Assembly: GCA_018831195.1 (NCBI GenBank)
Contig: JAHJDP010000042.1
Location: 188,292 to 252,291, forward strand
Length of the DNA stretch: 64,000 nucleotides
Source: Candidatus Eisenbacteria bacterium
GTDB taxonomy: Bacteria > Eisenbacteria > RBG-16-71-46 > CAIMUX01 > JAHJDP01
Direction: 5' to 3'
Below the pieces are notes generated by a model that saw nothing but the letters and a program-made list of their open reading frames with translations, searched no databases and had not been told where the DNA came from. Positions 49,160 through 58,658 of the stretch are shown here, piece after piece. Each line of letters starts with the position of its first letter. The stretch's first letter is position 1. The position numbers and the translations under genes are program-made.

Positions 49160-50260
49160 ATGGGATTACGCATCGGTATCCTGGGACTCCCCAATGTCGG
49201 GAAGTCGAGTCTTTTGAATGCCCTCACCTCCGCCGGTGTCGAGGCCTCGAACTATCCCTTCACGACGATCGAACGCAATGTGGGGATGGTTTCCGCGCCC
49301 GATCCGCGGCTGGAAATCCTGGCCGCGACGTTGGAGCCCGATGAAGTCATTCCGGCCTCCGTCACGTTTGTCGATATCGCCGGATTGATTGAGGGGGCCA
49401 GCCGGGGCGAGGGTCTGGGCAACAAATTTCTCGCCCATATCAGAGAGGTTGATGCGCTGGCGCATGTCGTTCGCTGCTTTAACGACGAGAATGTTGTTCA
49501 TGTCCACGGCGTCGTCGATCCGATCGCCGACCTGGAGATAGTCGAAACGGAACTTCTGCTGGCCGACCTTGATCGCGTCGAGAGGACGGCCGAAAAGATA
49601 AAGAAGGTTTTCAAGGCCAAGCCCACCGCCGCCCTGCCGCTGATGGAGATCCTTGATATGGCGGCCGGCCGGTTAAGGGGCGGTGAACCCGGCCGCCGCT
49701 GGCCGCGGGAGCTGCTGGAATCCCTGCGCCGCGAGGAAGCATTTCAGGATCTGCATCTGCTCACGGCAAAACCGGTGGTCATCGTGGCGAATGTACAAGA
49801 AGATCATCTCGATGGCGAGCCATGGATCAGCCGCCTGCGGGAACGGCTGGGGGTTGCTGAAGAGGTGATCCCGATCCCGATTAAGCTTGAAGCCGAAATC
49901 TCCGAACTGCCGGAGGATGAAGCGGCCGAATTTCTAAAGGAACTCGGCGCAGGGGAACGGGGATTGGACCGGCTTGTTCGGACCGGCGCCAGGCTGCTCA
50001 AGCTGATCACCTTTTATACAATCGCTAATGATAAACTTCAGGCCTGGAATATCCCTGAAGGGACCCGGGCGGTTGACGCCGCCGGGAGAATTCATACCGA
50101 TATGGCGAAAGGATTCATCCGGATGGAGGTTATGGCCTATAAAGACCTGGTCGATACGAGGTCCCGGGTGGAGTTGCACCGCAAGGGGCTCATCCGGGCC
50201 GAGGGAAAGGATTACCGCATTGCGGATGGGGATGTTTGCCAGGTTCTGTTCAAGGTTTGA
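49160..50260 (+). CDS. ychF: Redox-regulated/ribosome-binding ATPase YchF (Obg-like)
   Basis: A 366-residue cytoplasmic P-loop protein. Walker A GLPNVGKSS (9-17), switch TTIERNVGMV, Walker B DIAGLIEGASRGEGLGNKFL, and NVQED in place of NKxD, the change that makes YchF/OLA1 prefer ATP over GTP. A coiled-coil insertion (LADLDRVERTAEKIKKVFK) and a C-terminal TGS domain (LITFYTIANDKLQAWNIPEGTRAVDAAGRIHTDM) are intact; the C-terminus ...YRIADGDVCQVLFKV is the family's standard end. Length equals that of E. coli YchF (363). It overlaps no gene; the DUF885 gene begins 16 bases later with a GTG. Confidence 0.95.
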   Translation: MGLRIGILGLPNVGKSSLLNALTSAGVEASNYPFTTIERNVGMVSAPDPRLEILAATLEPDEVIPASVTFVDIAGLIEGASRGEGLGNKFLAHIREVDALAHVVRCFNDENVVHVHGVVDPIADLEIVETELLLADLDRVERTAEKIKKVFKAKPTAALPLMEILDMAAGRLRGGEPGRRWPRELLESLRREEAFQDLHLLTAKPVVIVANVQEDHLDGEPWISRLRERLGVAEEVIPIPIKLEAEISELPEDEAAEFLKELGAGERGLDRLVRTGARLLKLITFYTIANDKLQAWNIPEGTRAVDAAGRIHTDMAKGFIRMEVMAYKDLVDTRSRVELHRKGLIRAEGKDYRIADGDVCQVLFKV

Positions 50261-50275
50261 CGAGGGGGAAAGCCC

Positions 50276-51928
50276 GTGACGAAGAATGCCAACAAGGAGT
50301 TTGATCGTCTGGCCGGCCGGATTTTTAAAGCGGCGATGACGTTGAATCCGACAGAAGCGAGCTGGCTCGGGGTGCACGGCGCAAATGACCGCAAGCTGCC
50401 GGACCGCTCCGCCGCGGCGTGCAAGCGGGAACGGGCTCAGATAGAGGCGTTCATTAAAGCACTCGATCGATTCAAGGGTTCTGAACTGTCCATGGAACGG
50501 TCTGTCGATCTGAAATTGACCCGGGGCGGCTTATCAGCGCAGAAGGCGATGATCGATAAATTTCCCTACTGGCAGCTGATGCCGCAGCATTATGTCGATG
50601 AGGTCATCTTTGGAATCTATGTCCCCATGATCCGCAATTACGCTCCGGTGGGAAGGCGGGCCGAAGATATCCTCGGCCGGATGAAAGCGATCCCGCACTT
50701 CTTCCGACAAGCCGGGCGGAACATCAAGCGACCGCCCCGTGTCTTTACCGAGACGGCGATCCTCTCGGCGCGGGGGGCGTTGGATTTTCTCGACACGGCC
50801 TTGGCGGGTTTTATCAATGATCTGCGGGATCCCGCCTTGAAGAAGAAATTGAAGGCGGAGATGGTGCGAACCCGCGCGGCGACGGAAGCTTATCTGAAGG
50901 AATTGCAGGGACCGATTCTTTCCCGTTCGACAGGCCGGTACGCTGTGGGAAAGGTATTGTTCAAGAAGCTTCTCCGGGACCGCCACGGCATTTCTTATGA
51001 TCCCGACGACCTCCTCAAAATCGGTTGGAAAGTCTATCGCCGGACCATCCGGGAGATGAAATCGGTCGCGGCGGAGATTGACAAGCAGAAAAATTGGCAC
51101 CAGATCATCGCCGGTTTGAGGGATGATCACCCGACCGCCCGAGGGCTTGTCCCCGCCTATTTCAAGGCGATGGATCAAGCGCGGCGGTTTGTGCGGAAGA
51201 AAAGATTGGTCTCGTTTCCAGAGGGGGAATCGATCCAGGTCGTGCCGACACCGGCTTTTGCCCGGCCGATCCTGCCCTATGCCGCCTATTTGAGCCCGGC
51301 GCCCTTTGAAAAGGAACAGAAGGGCACCTTCTGGGTGACACCGCCTGACGCCTCTTTGCCGAAAGAGCATCAAAAGGTGATGTTGCAGGGTCATATGCGC
51401 CCCGGTATCGCGGTGACCGCGCTCCATGAGGCCTACCCCGGGCATCATCTTCAGCTTTCGGTCGCCAACCGTCTCTCCCATCCCCTCCGGCACCTATTCG
51501 AAACAAGCGTCTTCGCCGAGGGATGGGCCCTTTACTGTGAAGAGATGATGTACGAACAGGGCTTTTACAAATCCAAGGAATCGCGGCTTTTACAATTGAA
51601 AGATCTTTTATGGAGGTCCTGCCGGGTTATCATTGATGTCAGCCTGCACACCCGTAACATGAGTTTTGACGAGGCGGTCGATTTTCTTATTAAAAAAGCC
51701 CATCTTGTCAGGCCGAACGCCGACGCTGAGGTGCGCCGTTATTGTGCAACGCCGGCGCAGCCGATGAGTTATATTATGGGCAAGATTTTGATCCTCGACC
51801 TGTTGGAAGATTACAAGCGGTGGAAGGGACCGGCTTTCGACCTGCGCACGTTCCATGATGATCTACTGAGCCACGGCACGATCCCCGTCGGGCTCGTCCG
51901 CCGGGAGATGGGTGTGCCCGGCCGCTAA
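50276..51928 (+). CDS. DUF885 family protein, likely zinc peptidase
   Basis: A 550-residue mostly helical protein. DUF885 members carry HExxH-type metal sites; here ALHEAYPGHHLQ (residues ~383-394) supplies His-Glu...His-His, and VFAEGWALYCEEMM supplies the second conserved Glu region. The C-terminal CATPAQPMSYIMGKILILDLLEDY is another family block. No signal peptide is present, so it is predicted cytoplasmic. Substrate is unknown; the fold is related to M32/M2-type carboxypeptidases. GTG start with AGGGGG 6-7 nt upstream. Its stop overlaps the stop of the convergent CotH protein gene by four bases. Confidence 0.87.
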   Translation: MTKNANKEFDRLAGRIFKAAMTLNPTEASWLGVHGANDRKLPDRSAAACKRERAQIEAFIKALDRFKGSELSMERSVDLKLTRGGLSAQKAMIDKFPYWQLMPQHYVDEVIFGIYVPMIRNYAPVGRRAEDILGRMKAIPHFFRQAGRNIKRPPRVFTETAILSARGALDFLDTALAGFINDLRDPALKKKLKAEMVRTRAATEAYLKELQGPILSRSTGRYAVGKVLFKKLLRDRHGISYDPDDLLKIGWKVYRRTIREMKSVAAEIDKQKNWHQIIAGLRDDHPTARGLVPAYFKAMDQARRFVRKKRLVSFPEGESIQVVPTPAFARPILPYAAYLSPAPFEKEQKGTFWVTPPDASLPKEHQKVMLQGHMRPGIAVTALHEAYPGHHLQLSVANRLSHPLRHLFETSVFAEGWALYCEEMMYEQGFYKSKESRLLQLKDLLWRSCRVIIDVSLHTRNMSFDEAVDFLIKKAHLVRPNADAEVRRYCATPAQPMSYIMGKILILDLLEDYKRWKGPAFDLRTFHDDLLSHGTIPVGLVRREMGVPGR

Positions 51929-54660
51929 TCGCCGAGATAGATGATTTTTGCGGCGCGGAATCCCGGCCGTACGGATCTGAGGGGCCGGATCCAATAGATC
52001 CCCGGCGACGGCCGGGGCCGGAGATCCTTAAGCCGGATGGTGGTTGAAGGGGGCGTACCCTCGAGTTCGATAACGGCCACGCGGCGCCCGGCGGCGTCAT
52101 AAATTCCAAGCGGCGCCCGGGCGGTGACCATGGAAGCCTCTTTAAACAGTAATGTTAAAGTTACCCGGTCGGTGACCGGATTGGGTGCGATTCTTATGGA
52201 TGGGACGGCCGCCGTGGCCTGCCGGGGCTCACTGGATGAAGCCGGGTCATTATTGTCACCGGGTGTCGGAGTGGTCGAATAGACCCAATCTCCAAAACCA
52301 TCCGGCATTCTCGCCAATGAGACATCTTCTGTCTGCTGGCCGAAGTCGAGGTGATCCAGCAGGACATTTCCGTCTTCATCGGACTCCCACAAGGCGACCG
52401 TTTCACCGTCGGCATCGAGTTTGAAAGTGGCGTGGAGTGGTCCCTGTTCGGGATCGTTGTCCGCCCAGACCAGGAGATAACCGGCCGACGGGATGATCGT
52501 ATCCGGGAAAGCCCATTTCCGCGGATTGCGGAGATCATCGGAAAGCCGCATTCCGCCAAGATCAATAGGGTGATCCGATATATTCATCACCTCAATCCAA
52601 TCCTCATATTCCCCGAATTCATCACGGATCGTGGTTTCATTCTTGGCCATGAACTCATTCAATCGAAGACCGGGATCGAGATCGGGGCTGTAGGATGCGG
52701 CCGCCGTGAGAAGGAAAGCGTGCCGTTGTTCAATATAGTTCTCAATACGTCCGGCATGCTCCGCCTGCAGGCCGCTGGTTTCCCATCCCCATTTGTGAAA
52801 GTCGGCGTCGACATCCGCGGCGATCTCATCAAGCTGGGCCTGTAATTCATCGCGCCAATCTTGAAGCGCGTAGGGGCCATTCAGCAGATCGGTTATACGT
52901 TTTGCAATCATCCACCGGAATTGGGGAAACTGAAGAAGGCGGTTTATCAATCCGTTGAATCCACGGACATCGGGATGCGCTTCTGTTCCGATGTCGATCG
53001 GTGTGTAGGGATCGAAGGTGTGGAGATAGGTTCCCGAGCTTCCGTAGGTGACATCCAGGTCCCAGGGGATGAAGAACCAGCGATCCCGGCTTTCGTCCAA
53101 AACGGCGTAGAAATTGTGCGTTGCGAAATCACGGTTCCCATTGAGAACCTGAAAGGCATACCAATTCGCAAGATATACCAGATCAACGGCACCGGAGATA
53201 ACCTCGGGAAATTCATCATCCGGCGTGTTATGAATCGTATCAATCAGATCGATGATCGGTTGTAGATCCGTACTGTCTCCCGTGCCGCGGATATACCAGT
53301 TTTGATATTCGTACTCAGGGAGGATATGCAGGCCGGCATAACATTTGAAGACCGGTGAGGATTCAGGAATGTCCCGTGTTTGCAGCCAATCCTCATCGAT
53401 CTGCTCGATCTGTGTGTGAAGGCCGCGGTGCCGGCCGTTCAGGTAAAGATTGATTCGCCGTGTCCGGCAGGTCGGGCTCCCGGCAAGTTCCGCCATCCGG
53501 AACCCAAACGCTTCGCGGATCAAGGAGGGATCGGCATAGCCGCTGTTCAGATTCACGCGGTCTTGACCCTCAAGCGAGCCTTCGAAGAGAGCCACCTTCC
53601 AATTCTTTTTGGGGCCGTAGATATTCGATTTTCCACGGTAGCGGACCCCCGCCTCTTCCCAGTAATGGGTGCCCCACTGAAAATCGATCGGAATATAATC
53701 ATCAGAGAGGATGTTTTGATTCAACAAAATCAGATGAGGTTCCAATGCAAAGATTTCATAGTCGCGGAGCTGTGATTCATAACGGTGGCGGACCGTGCCG
53801 GAAAGCGGCGGGCAGGGATTGGAGGACGATCCGGCTAGATCGACGGCGCTGATACGGTAGGAAAACTCATCGCCTCCTTGAACATTCTCGTCGATATAAC
53901 GGGTCATGAGAAATTCCGGCTCTTGGACGGTATGCCAGAGCGCTGATGATTGTCTCCGGCGTTCAACCCGGTACCCTTTGAGATTTGAGATATCAACGGG
54001 ATCCCAATCAACGATCATGCAATCATAGCCGGGGATCACGCGCAGGTTTGCCGGCGGGCCCGGAGGGCCGGGAGCCGCGCCGGCCGTAACAATCTCGAGG
54101 GCGCAAACCTGCGCAAATCCTTGCTCCGGGGTGAAGTTTATGTTCATTAATTCGTCGGTGACCTCTACCAGGAACCGGGTGTCGAGGGCATAGCAGCGTT
54201 CAACAAACTCAAAAATGTCAAAGCCGGTAAGAAGCGCGACACCTTCGCATTCAAGGCGCATCGCGCTCATTCCATACCAATGATTGATGACATCGGAAAA
54301 ATGGAGGGTGACCTCGTATAGGCCGTTGGGAACGTTAAAGTAATAATCAAAGGCGAAGTTGCTGCTTCGGACGGTGCGATAGAGAATCGAATCAGGCGCG
54401 CCGCCGATCGGATTCCATGACCCGGCGGAATATCCTCCCACGTAACCCCAGGAAACGCCGTCCCAGGGTTGATCGGCCAGGAAGGTTCGGCCGCTGCCGC
54501 CGGCAAGGCTGTCGCCGCCGCAATTCACGGCGATCTCGAATGTCGCGCCGGCGGGCAGGGACAACCCAACGAGGAGGAGGGCCATCAGAAGCATCACGAG
54601 CCGGACGAGCGTCCCGCACGGCGGATGGCCGATCCGGCATTTTGAATTCACACATCCCAT
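51925..54660 (-). CDS. Secreted CotH-kinase protein with malectin-like, FN3, lamin-tail and C-terminal sorting domains
   Basis: A ~911-residue exported protein. Order: signal peptide, malectin-like carbohydrate-binding domain (AVNCGGDS...FADQPWDGVSWGY, residues ~43-190), FN3 (~205-300), a CotH atypical kinase (~330-690: NWKVALFEGS, RVNLNSGYADPSLIREAFGFRM, WFFIPWDLDVTYG), a lamin-tail domain (LRLNEFMAKNETTI...WAFPDTIIPSAGYLLVWADND) and a C-terminal sorting Ig domain (APNPVTDRVTLTLLF...IYDAAGRRV). CotH proteins phosphorylate secreted proteins or remain structural; activity here is unproven. A TATAAT (54664-54659) overlaps the ATG at 54660, so either that box is chance or the true start is the next GTG or Met codons. 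Confidence 0.85.
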   Translation of the reverse strand: MGCVNSKCRIGHPPCGTLVRLVMLLMALLLVGLSLPAGATFEIAVNCGGDSLAGGSGRTFLADQPWDGVSWGYVGGYSAGSWNPIGGAPDSILYRTVRSSNFAFDYYFNVPNGLYEVTLHFSDVINHWYGMSAMRLECEGVALLTGFDIFEFVERCYALDTRFLVEVTDELMNINFTPEQGFAQVCALEIVTAGAAPGPPGPPANLRVIPGYDCMIVDWDPVDISNLKGYRVERRRQSSALWHTVQEPEFLMTRYIDENVQGGDEFSYRISAVDLAGSSSNPCPPLSGTVRHRYESQLRDYEIFALEPHLILLNQNILSDDYIPIDFQWGTHYWEEAGVRYRGKSNIYGPKKNWKVALFEGSLEGQDRVNLNSGYADPSLIREAFGFRMAELAGSPTCRTRRINLYLNGRHRGLHTQIEQIDEDWLQTRDIPESSPVFKCYAGLHILPEYEYQNWYIRGTGDSTDLQPIIDLIDTIHNTPDDEFPEVISGAVDLVYLANWYAFQVLNGNRDFATHNFYAVLDESRDRWFFIPWDLDVTYGSSGTYLHTFDPYTPIDIGTEAHPDVRGFNGLINRLLQFPQFRWMIAKRITDLLNGPYALQDWRDELQAQLDEIAADVDADFHKWGWETSGLQAEHAGRIENYIEQRHAFLLTAAASYSPDLDPGLRLNEFMAKNETTIRDEFGEYEDWIEVMNISDHPIDLGGMRLSDDLRNPRKWAFPDTIIPSAGYLLVWADNDPEQGPLHATFKLDADGETVALWESDEDGNVLLDHLDFGQQTEDVSLARMPDGFGDWVYSTTPTPGDNNDPASSSEPRQATAAVPSIRIAPNPVTDRVTLTLLFKEASMVTARAPLGIYDAAGRRVAVIELEGTPPSTTIRLKDLRPRPSPGIYWIRPLRSVRPGFRAAKIIYLGD

Positions 54661-54769
54661 TATACTTTAATTGTATGCCAAATAAGGAGATAGTTCAAGT
54701 CCGAACTGTTTGTTTCCTCGATCTGGTTCCATTAATAGGACTTGCGGGACTCAATCTTATCCGGCGGTT

Positions 54770-55804
54770 TTAATATGGATTCCCCTTTCTTTGGAACCGG
54801 GCCGCCTCTGGATCGCAGTCCCTGAGGTAGGCGGCGGCCATCTCCGGTGGGACGCTGTTGACGAAGATTCCGGTGCCGATCTCGAAGCCGGCGGGGGTTG
54901 TGATCCTGGGGAGGACGACAAAATACCAGTGATACTCATCGGCGTCGCCGTTCCCCGCCGGAGCCGAGCGGATCAGATAATTGTAGTTCGGCACACCGAG
55001 GCAGAGGTGAATGCGCGCCATCGTTCGCTGAAGAATCCGCGCAAAGGCCGTGACTTCATCTTCGCTTATCAATGTGAAAGATGGAGCATGCCGCTTCGGA
55101 TAGATACGGGTTTCGAAAGGGGTATGTGAAGCGAAGGGGCAGAAGGCGACAAAATGCTCATTTTGATCGAGAATGCGGACGGATTGGCTCAGTTCCTCTT
55201 CGAGAATGGCGCAGAATACGCAATGCTTGTTGTCGCGAAAGTATTCCCGCGCCTTTTGTATCGGGTCATCGACATGGGGCGGTACGATTGGTGTCGCGAT
55301 CAACTGTGAGTGGGGATGCTCAATGGATGTTCCCGCCAGCGGGCCGTAATTCCTGAAGATGGTGACGAGACGGATGTCCGGCTTGGCCTCCATGCTCAGC
55401 GCCCGGGTTTTATAGGCTTGTACAATTCTTGCGACCTCGGAATCTTCCATTGATGCGATCGTGAGATCATGCCGCGGGGTTTCAATGACAACTTCGGCGA
55501 TGCCATAGCCGCCCGCCTTGAGAAAACACCCTTCATTTATCGCCGTATGATCCTGCGCTTCGCTGAGCGCGGCGAATTTGTTGGGGACGACCCGGAGGCT
55601 CCAGTGGTCGTTGGTTGACAGCGTGAAGACCGATGTGGGTGTCGCCGCTTCATTGCCCGGGCAGAAGGGGCAATCGGAGCGGCGGTGAGGGATCGGGTCC
55701 TGCGGTCCGCGCAGGGGGGGCGTGAAATCCTCAGGCTTCAGAGATGATTCCCGGGCAATGATGACCCATTCACGGGTCGCGAGGTTTTGCCTGAATTCAG
55801 GCAC
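54770..55804 (-). CDS. galT: Galactose-1-phosphate uridylyltransferase
   Basis: A 344-residue HIT-superfamily enzyme of the Leloir pathway that swaps UMP between UDP-glucose and galactose-1-phosphate. Seen: N-terminal PEFRQNLATREWVIIA (family start), zinc-site CPFC (45-48), the active-site GTSIEHPHSQLIAT with the HPH nucleophile His, and the C-terminal substrate site EYHWYFVVLPR. The GTG at 55804 is chosen because GGAGG precedes it by 6 nt and it begins at the conserved N-terminus. The open frame reaches 55969 inside the upstream gene. It is the last gene of a five-gene minus-strand run and lies 25 bases past the phosphatase gene. Confidence 0.92.
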   Translation of the reverse strand: MPEFRQNLATREWVIIARESSLKPEDFTPPLRGPQDPIPHRRSDCPFCPGNEAATPTSVFTLSTNDHWSLRVVPNKFAALSEAQDHTAINEGCFLKAGGYGIAEVVIETPRHDLTIASMEDSEVARIVQAYKTRALSMEAKPDIRLVTIFRNYGPLAGTSIEHPHSQLIATPIVPPHVDDPIQKAREYFRDNKHCVFCAILEEELSQSVRILDQNEHFVAFCPFASHTPFETRIYPKRHAPSFTLISEDEVTAFARILQRTMARIHLCLGVPNYNYLIRSAPAGNGDADEYHWYFVVLPRITTPAGFEIGTGIFVNSVPPEMAAAYLRDCDPEAARFQRKGNPY

Positions 55805-55829
55805 GTTTATCCTCCAAGTGATATTGATG

Positions 55830-56630
55830 TCAACCCCCTGATGGAGCGGGGGATCCGTTCCAGATGGATAGAACTTCGTCATGAAGCCTTCCATTCGTGG
55901 CCAAAGCAGAACCGTTATATATTGAAGGTTGGCCGGACAGATCGGTGAACCGCCCTCCCGCTTCTTCAATAATAATCTTGAAGGGCGCGATATCCCAGGG
56001 ATGGATTCCGGTTTCCAGCATCATCTCGGCCCGCCCCAAGGCCACGAGTTGATGGCCGTAATAATCGCCGAAACTCCGCTGCCGGTCGGTCTTATTCATC
56101 AGAGCCAAAAAACGTTTCTCAGACTCCGGCTGCAAAAGCCCGTTGATCCCACCGAACAGGAAAAAAGCCTGTTGCAGGGAATCGACATCAGAAACTCTGA
56201 CCGGTCGATCATTGCAGCGGCATCCCAGGCCGCGCGCGGCCGATGTCATATCACCCATCGCCGGAGCATATGAGGCGCCCACGACACACTCCCCATCCCG
56301 TTCGAGAGCGACCAGTGTGGCGAAAATCGGAATCCCCTTTATAAAATTGCGTGTGCCGTCAATCGGGTCGACGATCCAGCGGGATCCCGTCGCGGCCTGA
56401 TCGGGCGAGCCGCCGCCCATCTCTTCACCCAGCACGGGAACACCCGGCATGCCTTCCTCAAGAACGTTGCGGATCGCCTTCTCGGCGCTGATATCGGCAT
56501 CGGTGACCGGCGATCCGTCGGGCTTCCGCCTGGCATCGATTCCCTTGCGGAAATGATACAGGGCCAGCTGCCCGCCGGTTCTGGCGGCGCGCTCGGCCAA
56601 TTTTAAAGCCTGCTCTAGATCCTGGCTCAC
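55830..56630 (-). CDS. Inositol-monophosphatase family phosphatase
   Basis: A 266-residue Mg2+-dependent phosphatase. Metal-binding motifs: LGEEMGG (Glu pair), WIVDPIDGTRNF (DPIDGT), and WDIAPFKIIIEEAGG near the C-terminus; SRWIVDPIDGT is the IMPase signature. Members of this fold act on inositol phosphates, histidinol phosphate (HisN type) or PAP (CysQ type), and sequence alone does not decide. It starts at a GTG (56630) four bases inside the end of the MscS gene (GTGA), with GGAGG 6 nt upstream, and precedes galT. Confidence 0.9.
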   Translation of the reverse strand: MSQDLEQALKLAERAARTGGQLALYHFRKGIDARRKPDGSPVTDADISAEKAIRNVLEEGMPGVPVLGEEMGGGSPDQAATGSRWIVDPIDGTRNFIKGIPIFATLVALERDGECVVGASYAPAMGDMTSAARGLGCRCNDRPVRVSDVDSLQQAFFLFGGINGLLQPESEKRFLALMNKTDRQRSFGDYYGHQLVALGRAEMMLETGIHPWDIAPFKIIIEEAGGRFTDLSGQPSIYNGSALATNGRLHDEVLSIWNGSPAPSGG

Positions 56631-57766
56631 GCGGAACCTCCACCGGCATCCGCCCCGGGCCCGTTGAGAACATGTTCGGCGTCGGTGTCAACCGATTCCA
56701 GATAGATGGAGCGTGTGGGGAAAGCGACCTCCAATCCCATCGATTCCAGATATTGCATAATCCGCGTTAGGAGCTTCTGCCGCGCTTCAAGATGATCGGC
56801 CCACGCCGTTGTTTTTGTGAAACAGTAAACCAGAATATCCAAACTCGACGCGCCGAAGTCTGTGAAGTTGACAAGGAAGAAATCATCATGAATCTCAGGC
56901 ATCTCCTTGATAATGCCCCGGATGCCTTCAACGGCCCGATTCATCTCGTCGGCGGAGGTTTTATAGGTGACGCCCAGAGTGAATTTGATCCGCCGGCGCG
57001 GCATGCGGCTGAAGTTGTTGATGGTCATATTGGCCAGCGCTTGATTGGGTATCGAAACCTGCGTTTTAGCAAAGGTGCGGATACGTGTGCTGCGGAAGCC
57101 GATTTCCTCAACGACCCCTTCAAACCCATCTCCCGCGATCCAATCCCCAACCGAGAAGGGGTGATCGAAGAGGATGGCGACCGATCCGAACACATTGGCC
57201 AGAGTATCTTTCGCCGCCAAACCGACCGCCAATCCGCCGATCCCTAATCCGGCCAAAAGACCGGACACCGAATATCCCATATTTTGTATAAGCATGACGA
57301 AGGCGAGAATGCCGATGAAGACTTTGAACGATTTGCGAAACAGGGGAATCAGGTTGTCATCCAGCCGGCTCTCGGTCTTTTCCGCCGCCTTGAGGAGGTA
57401 GGTTGAGAGGGCGTCGAGGATCCGAAAAATCAACCACAAGATATCGAGGGTTATCAAAACCTTCATCAAGATCGTCGCCGTGGCTCGCAGATTGTAAGGT
57501 TCTATGGGCAGTTCGAGGAGCATAAGCGCGACGCCGAGCCCGATGATGACAATGAGGTATTCGACGGGACGGTGAATCGCCTCCAGCAGAATGTCGTCGA
57601 GCTCTGTCTTGGTGCGGGCGGCGAGACGCCGGACGGCGCTGAACAAGACCGTCCCCAAGAACCTTTTCAAAGAGAAGACGAAGACGACGATCAGGAAGGA
57701 AAGCCCGAGTTGCTTCACCGTGTAGCCTAAGAGCGGGTAATCGAGGATCGTGTTAATGAATTCCAT
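56627..57766 (-). CDS. MscS-family mechanosensitive channel
   Basis: A 379-residue inner-membrane channel. Four membrane helices in the first ~180 residues (GLSFLIVVFVFSLKRFLG, VEYLIVIIGLGVALMLLEL, ATILMKVLITLDILWLIF, FKVFIGILAFVMLIQNM), then the Gly/Ala-rich pore helix LAGLGIGGLAVGLAAKDTLANVFG and the cytoplasmic vestibule (DHPFSVGDWIAGDGFEGVVEEIGFRSTRIRT, QVSIPNQALAN). It releases solutes on hypo-osmotic shock (family role). AGGATGCAGG precedes the ATG; translation is coupled to the phosphatase gene that overlaps its stop. Confidence 0.93.
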   Translation of the reverse strand: MEFINTILDYPLLGYTVKQLGLSFLIVVFVFSLKRFLGTVLFSAVRRLAARTKTELDDILLEAIHRPVEYLIVIIGLGVALMLLELPIEPYNLRATATILMKVLITLDILWLIFRILDALSTYLLKAAEKTESRLDDNLIPLFRKSFKVFIGILAFVMLIQNMGYSVSGLLAGLGIGGLAVGLAAKDTLANVFGSVAILFDHPFSVGDWIAGDGFEGVVEEIGFRSTRIRTFAKTQVSIPNQALANMTINNFSRMPRRRIKFTLGVTYKTSADEMNRAVEGIRGIIKEMPEIHDDFFLVNFTDFGASSLDILVYCFTKTTAWADHLEARQKLLTRIMQYLESMGLEVAFPTRSIYLESVDTDAEHVLNGPGADAGGGSA

Positions 57767-57806
57767 GCCTGCATCCTATCTTTGCCTGGATCGCTGCTCG
57801 TTTCCG

Positions 57807-58658
57807 TCAGGGAATTTGGAGATTTTCGTTTCGGATGATACCACTCATACAGGTAACATCCAAACCACGGGATATCAGCTCTTCTGCAAAAGGATTGATT
57901 CCCAGTGAGTCTCCCGTCATATGGCCGATCACAATGAGGTTTCGACCCTGGTCGTGAAAGTCTTGGTTCAAACGACGGGAATCGGGACCGGAACAATGGA
58001 TATAGATGACGGTATCGACCCCGTGGTTGTAGAGCGCCCGGGCGACCGGGATGCCACCATTGGTTCCCGCCGCGTGGATCACCGCCGCGTGTCCGATCGG
58101 ATGGGATGCCAGCCCCACACGCAGTTCTATTTCCGTTGCAGCGGCGCGGCATTCCGGGAGTCGATGCTCAAAAGCGCCGAGCAGTTCCTTCACGGTCGCC
58201 GCCGGATCGAGAGAATCAACAACAGCAACCATCCGCTTTCGGCCGATTTCATCCAAGGGGAGGTGGATATTCATATAGGGAATCTGCAGGCGGCGCGCCA
58301 TCGATGGAGCCCGGTCATAATTGGCGGCCTGCGCTTGGCACCGGGCATCATAGATCAATTCCCCAACGGCATCGCGGGCGACCGGCTCGGGGACACCATG
58401 GGCGGTCATGAATTCAACGTGCCGGCTCAGGACATCGGCAAACCGGAGCAGCGCCCCGCCTCCCTTGGGGTGATGGCTGATCACCAGATCGAACCCCTCC
58501 TGTTTGGCCAGGAGAAGTTCAGGCGCCTCCATATCAATCCCGATGATGATGCGACGGATATTCTCTCCCGGGAAATAGATCGCTGAGTCGGCCGGCGTTT
58601 CGGAAAATCCGGCCATGTCCAGGGCGATTTTCAGCACGTCAGCGGTTGTTACTGCCAT
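57807..58658 (-). CDS. NIF3-like (DUF34) protein
   Basis: A 283-residue protein of the NIF3/YbgI family, conserved in all domains but of uncertain biochemical function. Family metal-binding residues are visible: VISHHPKGGG (His pair), and the C-terminal VIGHMTGDSLGINPFAEELISRG (His and Glu). The middle ELRVGLASHPIGHAAV and AAGTNGGIPVARALYNHGVDTVIYIHC resemble its inserted domain. The ATG at 58658 is set by GGAGGA with 6-nt spacing. Its start lies inside the stop of the kinase-like gene (10-base overlap), implying coupled expression with that protein. Confidence 0.85.
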   Translation of the reverse strand: MAVTTADVLKIALDMAGFSETPADSAIYFPGENIRRIIIGIDMEAPELLLAKQEGFDLVISHHPKGGGALLRFADVLSRHVEFMTAHGVPEPVARDAVGELIYDARCQAQAANYDRAPSMARRLQIPYMNIHLPLDEIGRKRMVAVVDSLDPAATVKELLGAFEHRLPECRAAATEIELRVGLASHPIGHAAVIHAAGTNGGIPVARALYNHGVDTVIYIHCSGPDSRRLNQDFHDQGRNLIVIGHMTGDSLGINPFAEELISRGLDVTCMSGIIRNENLQIP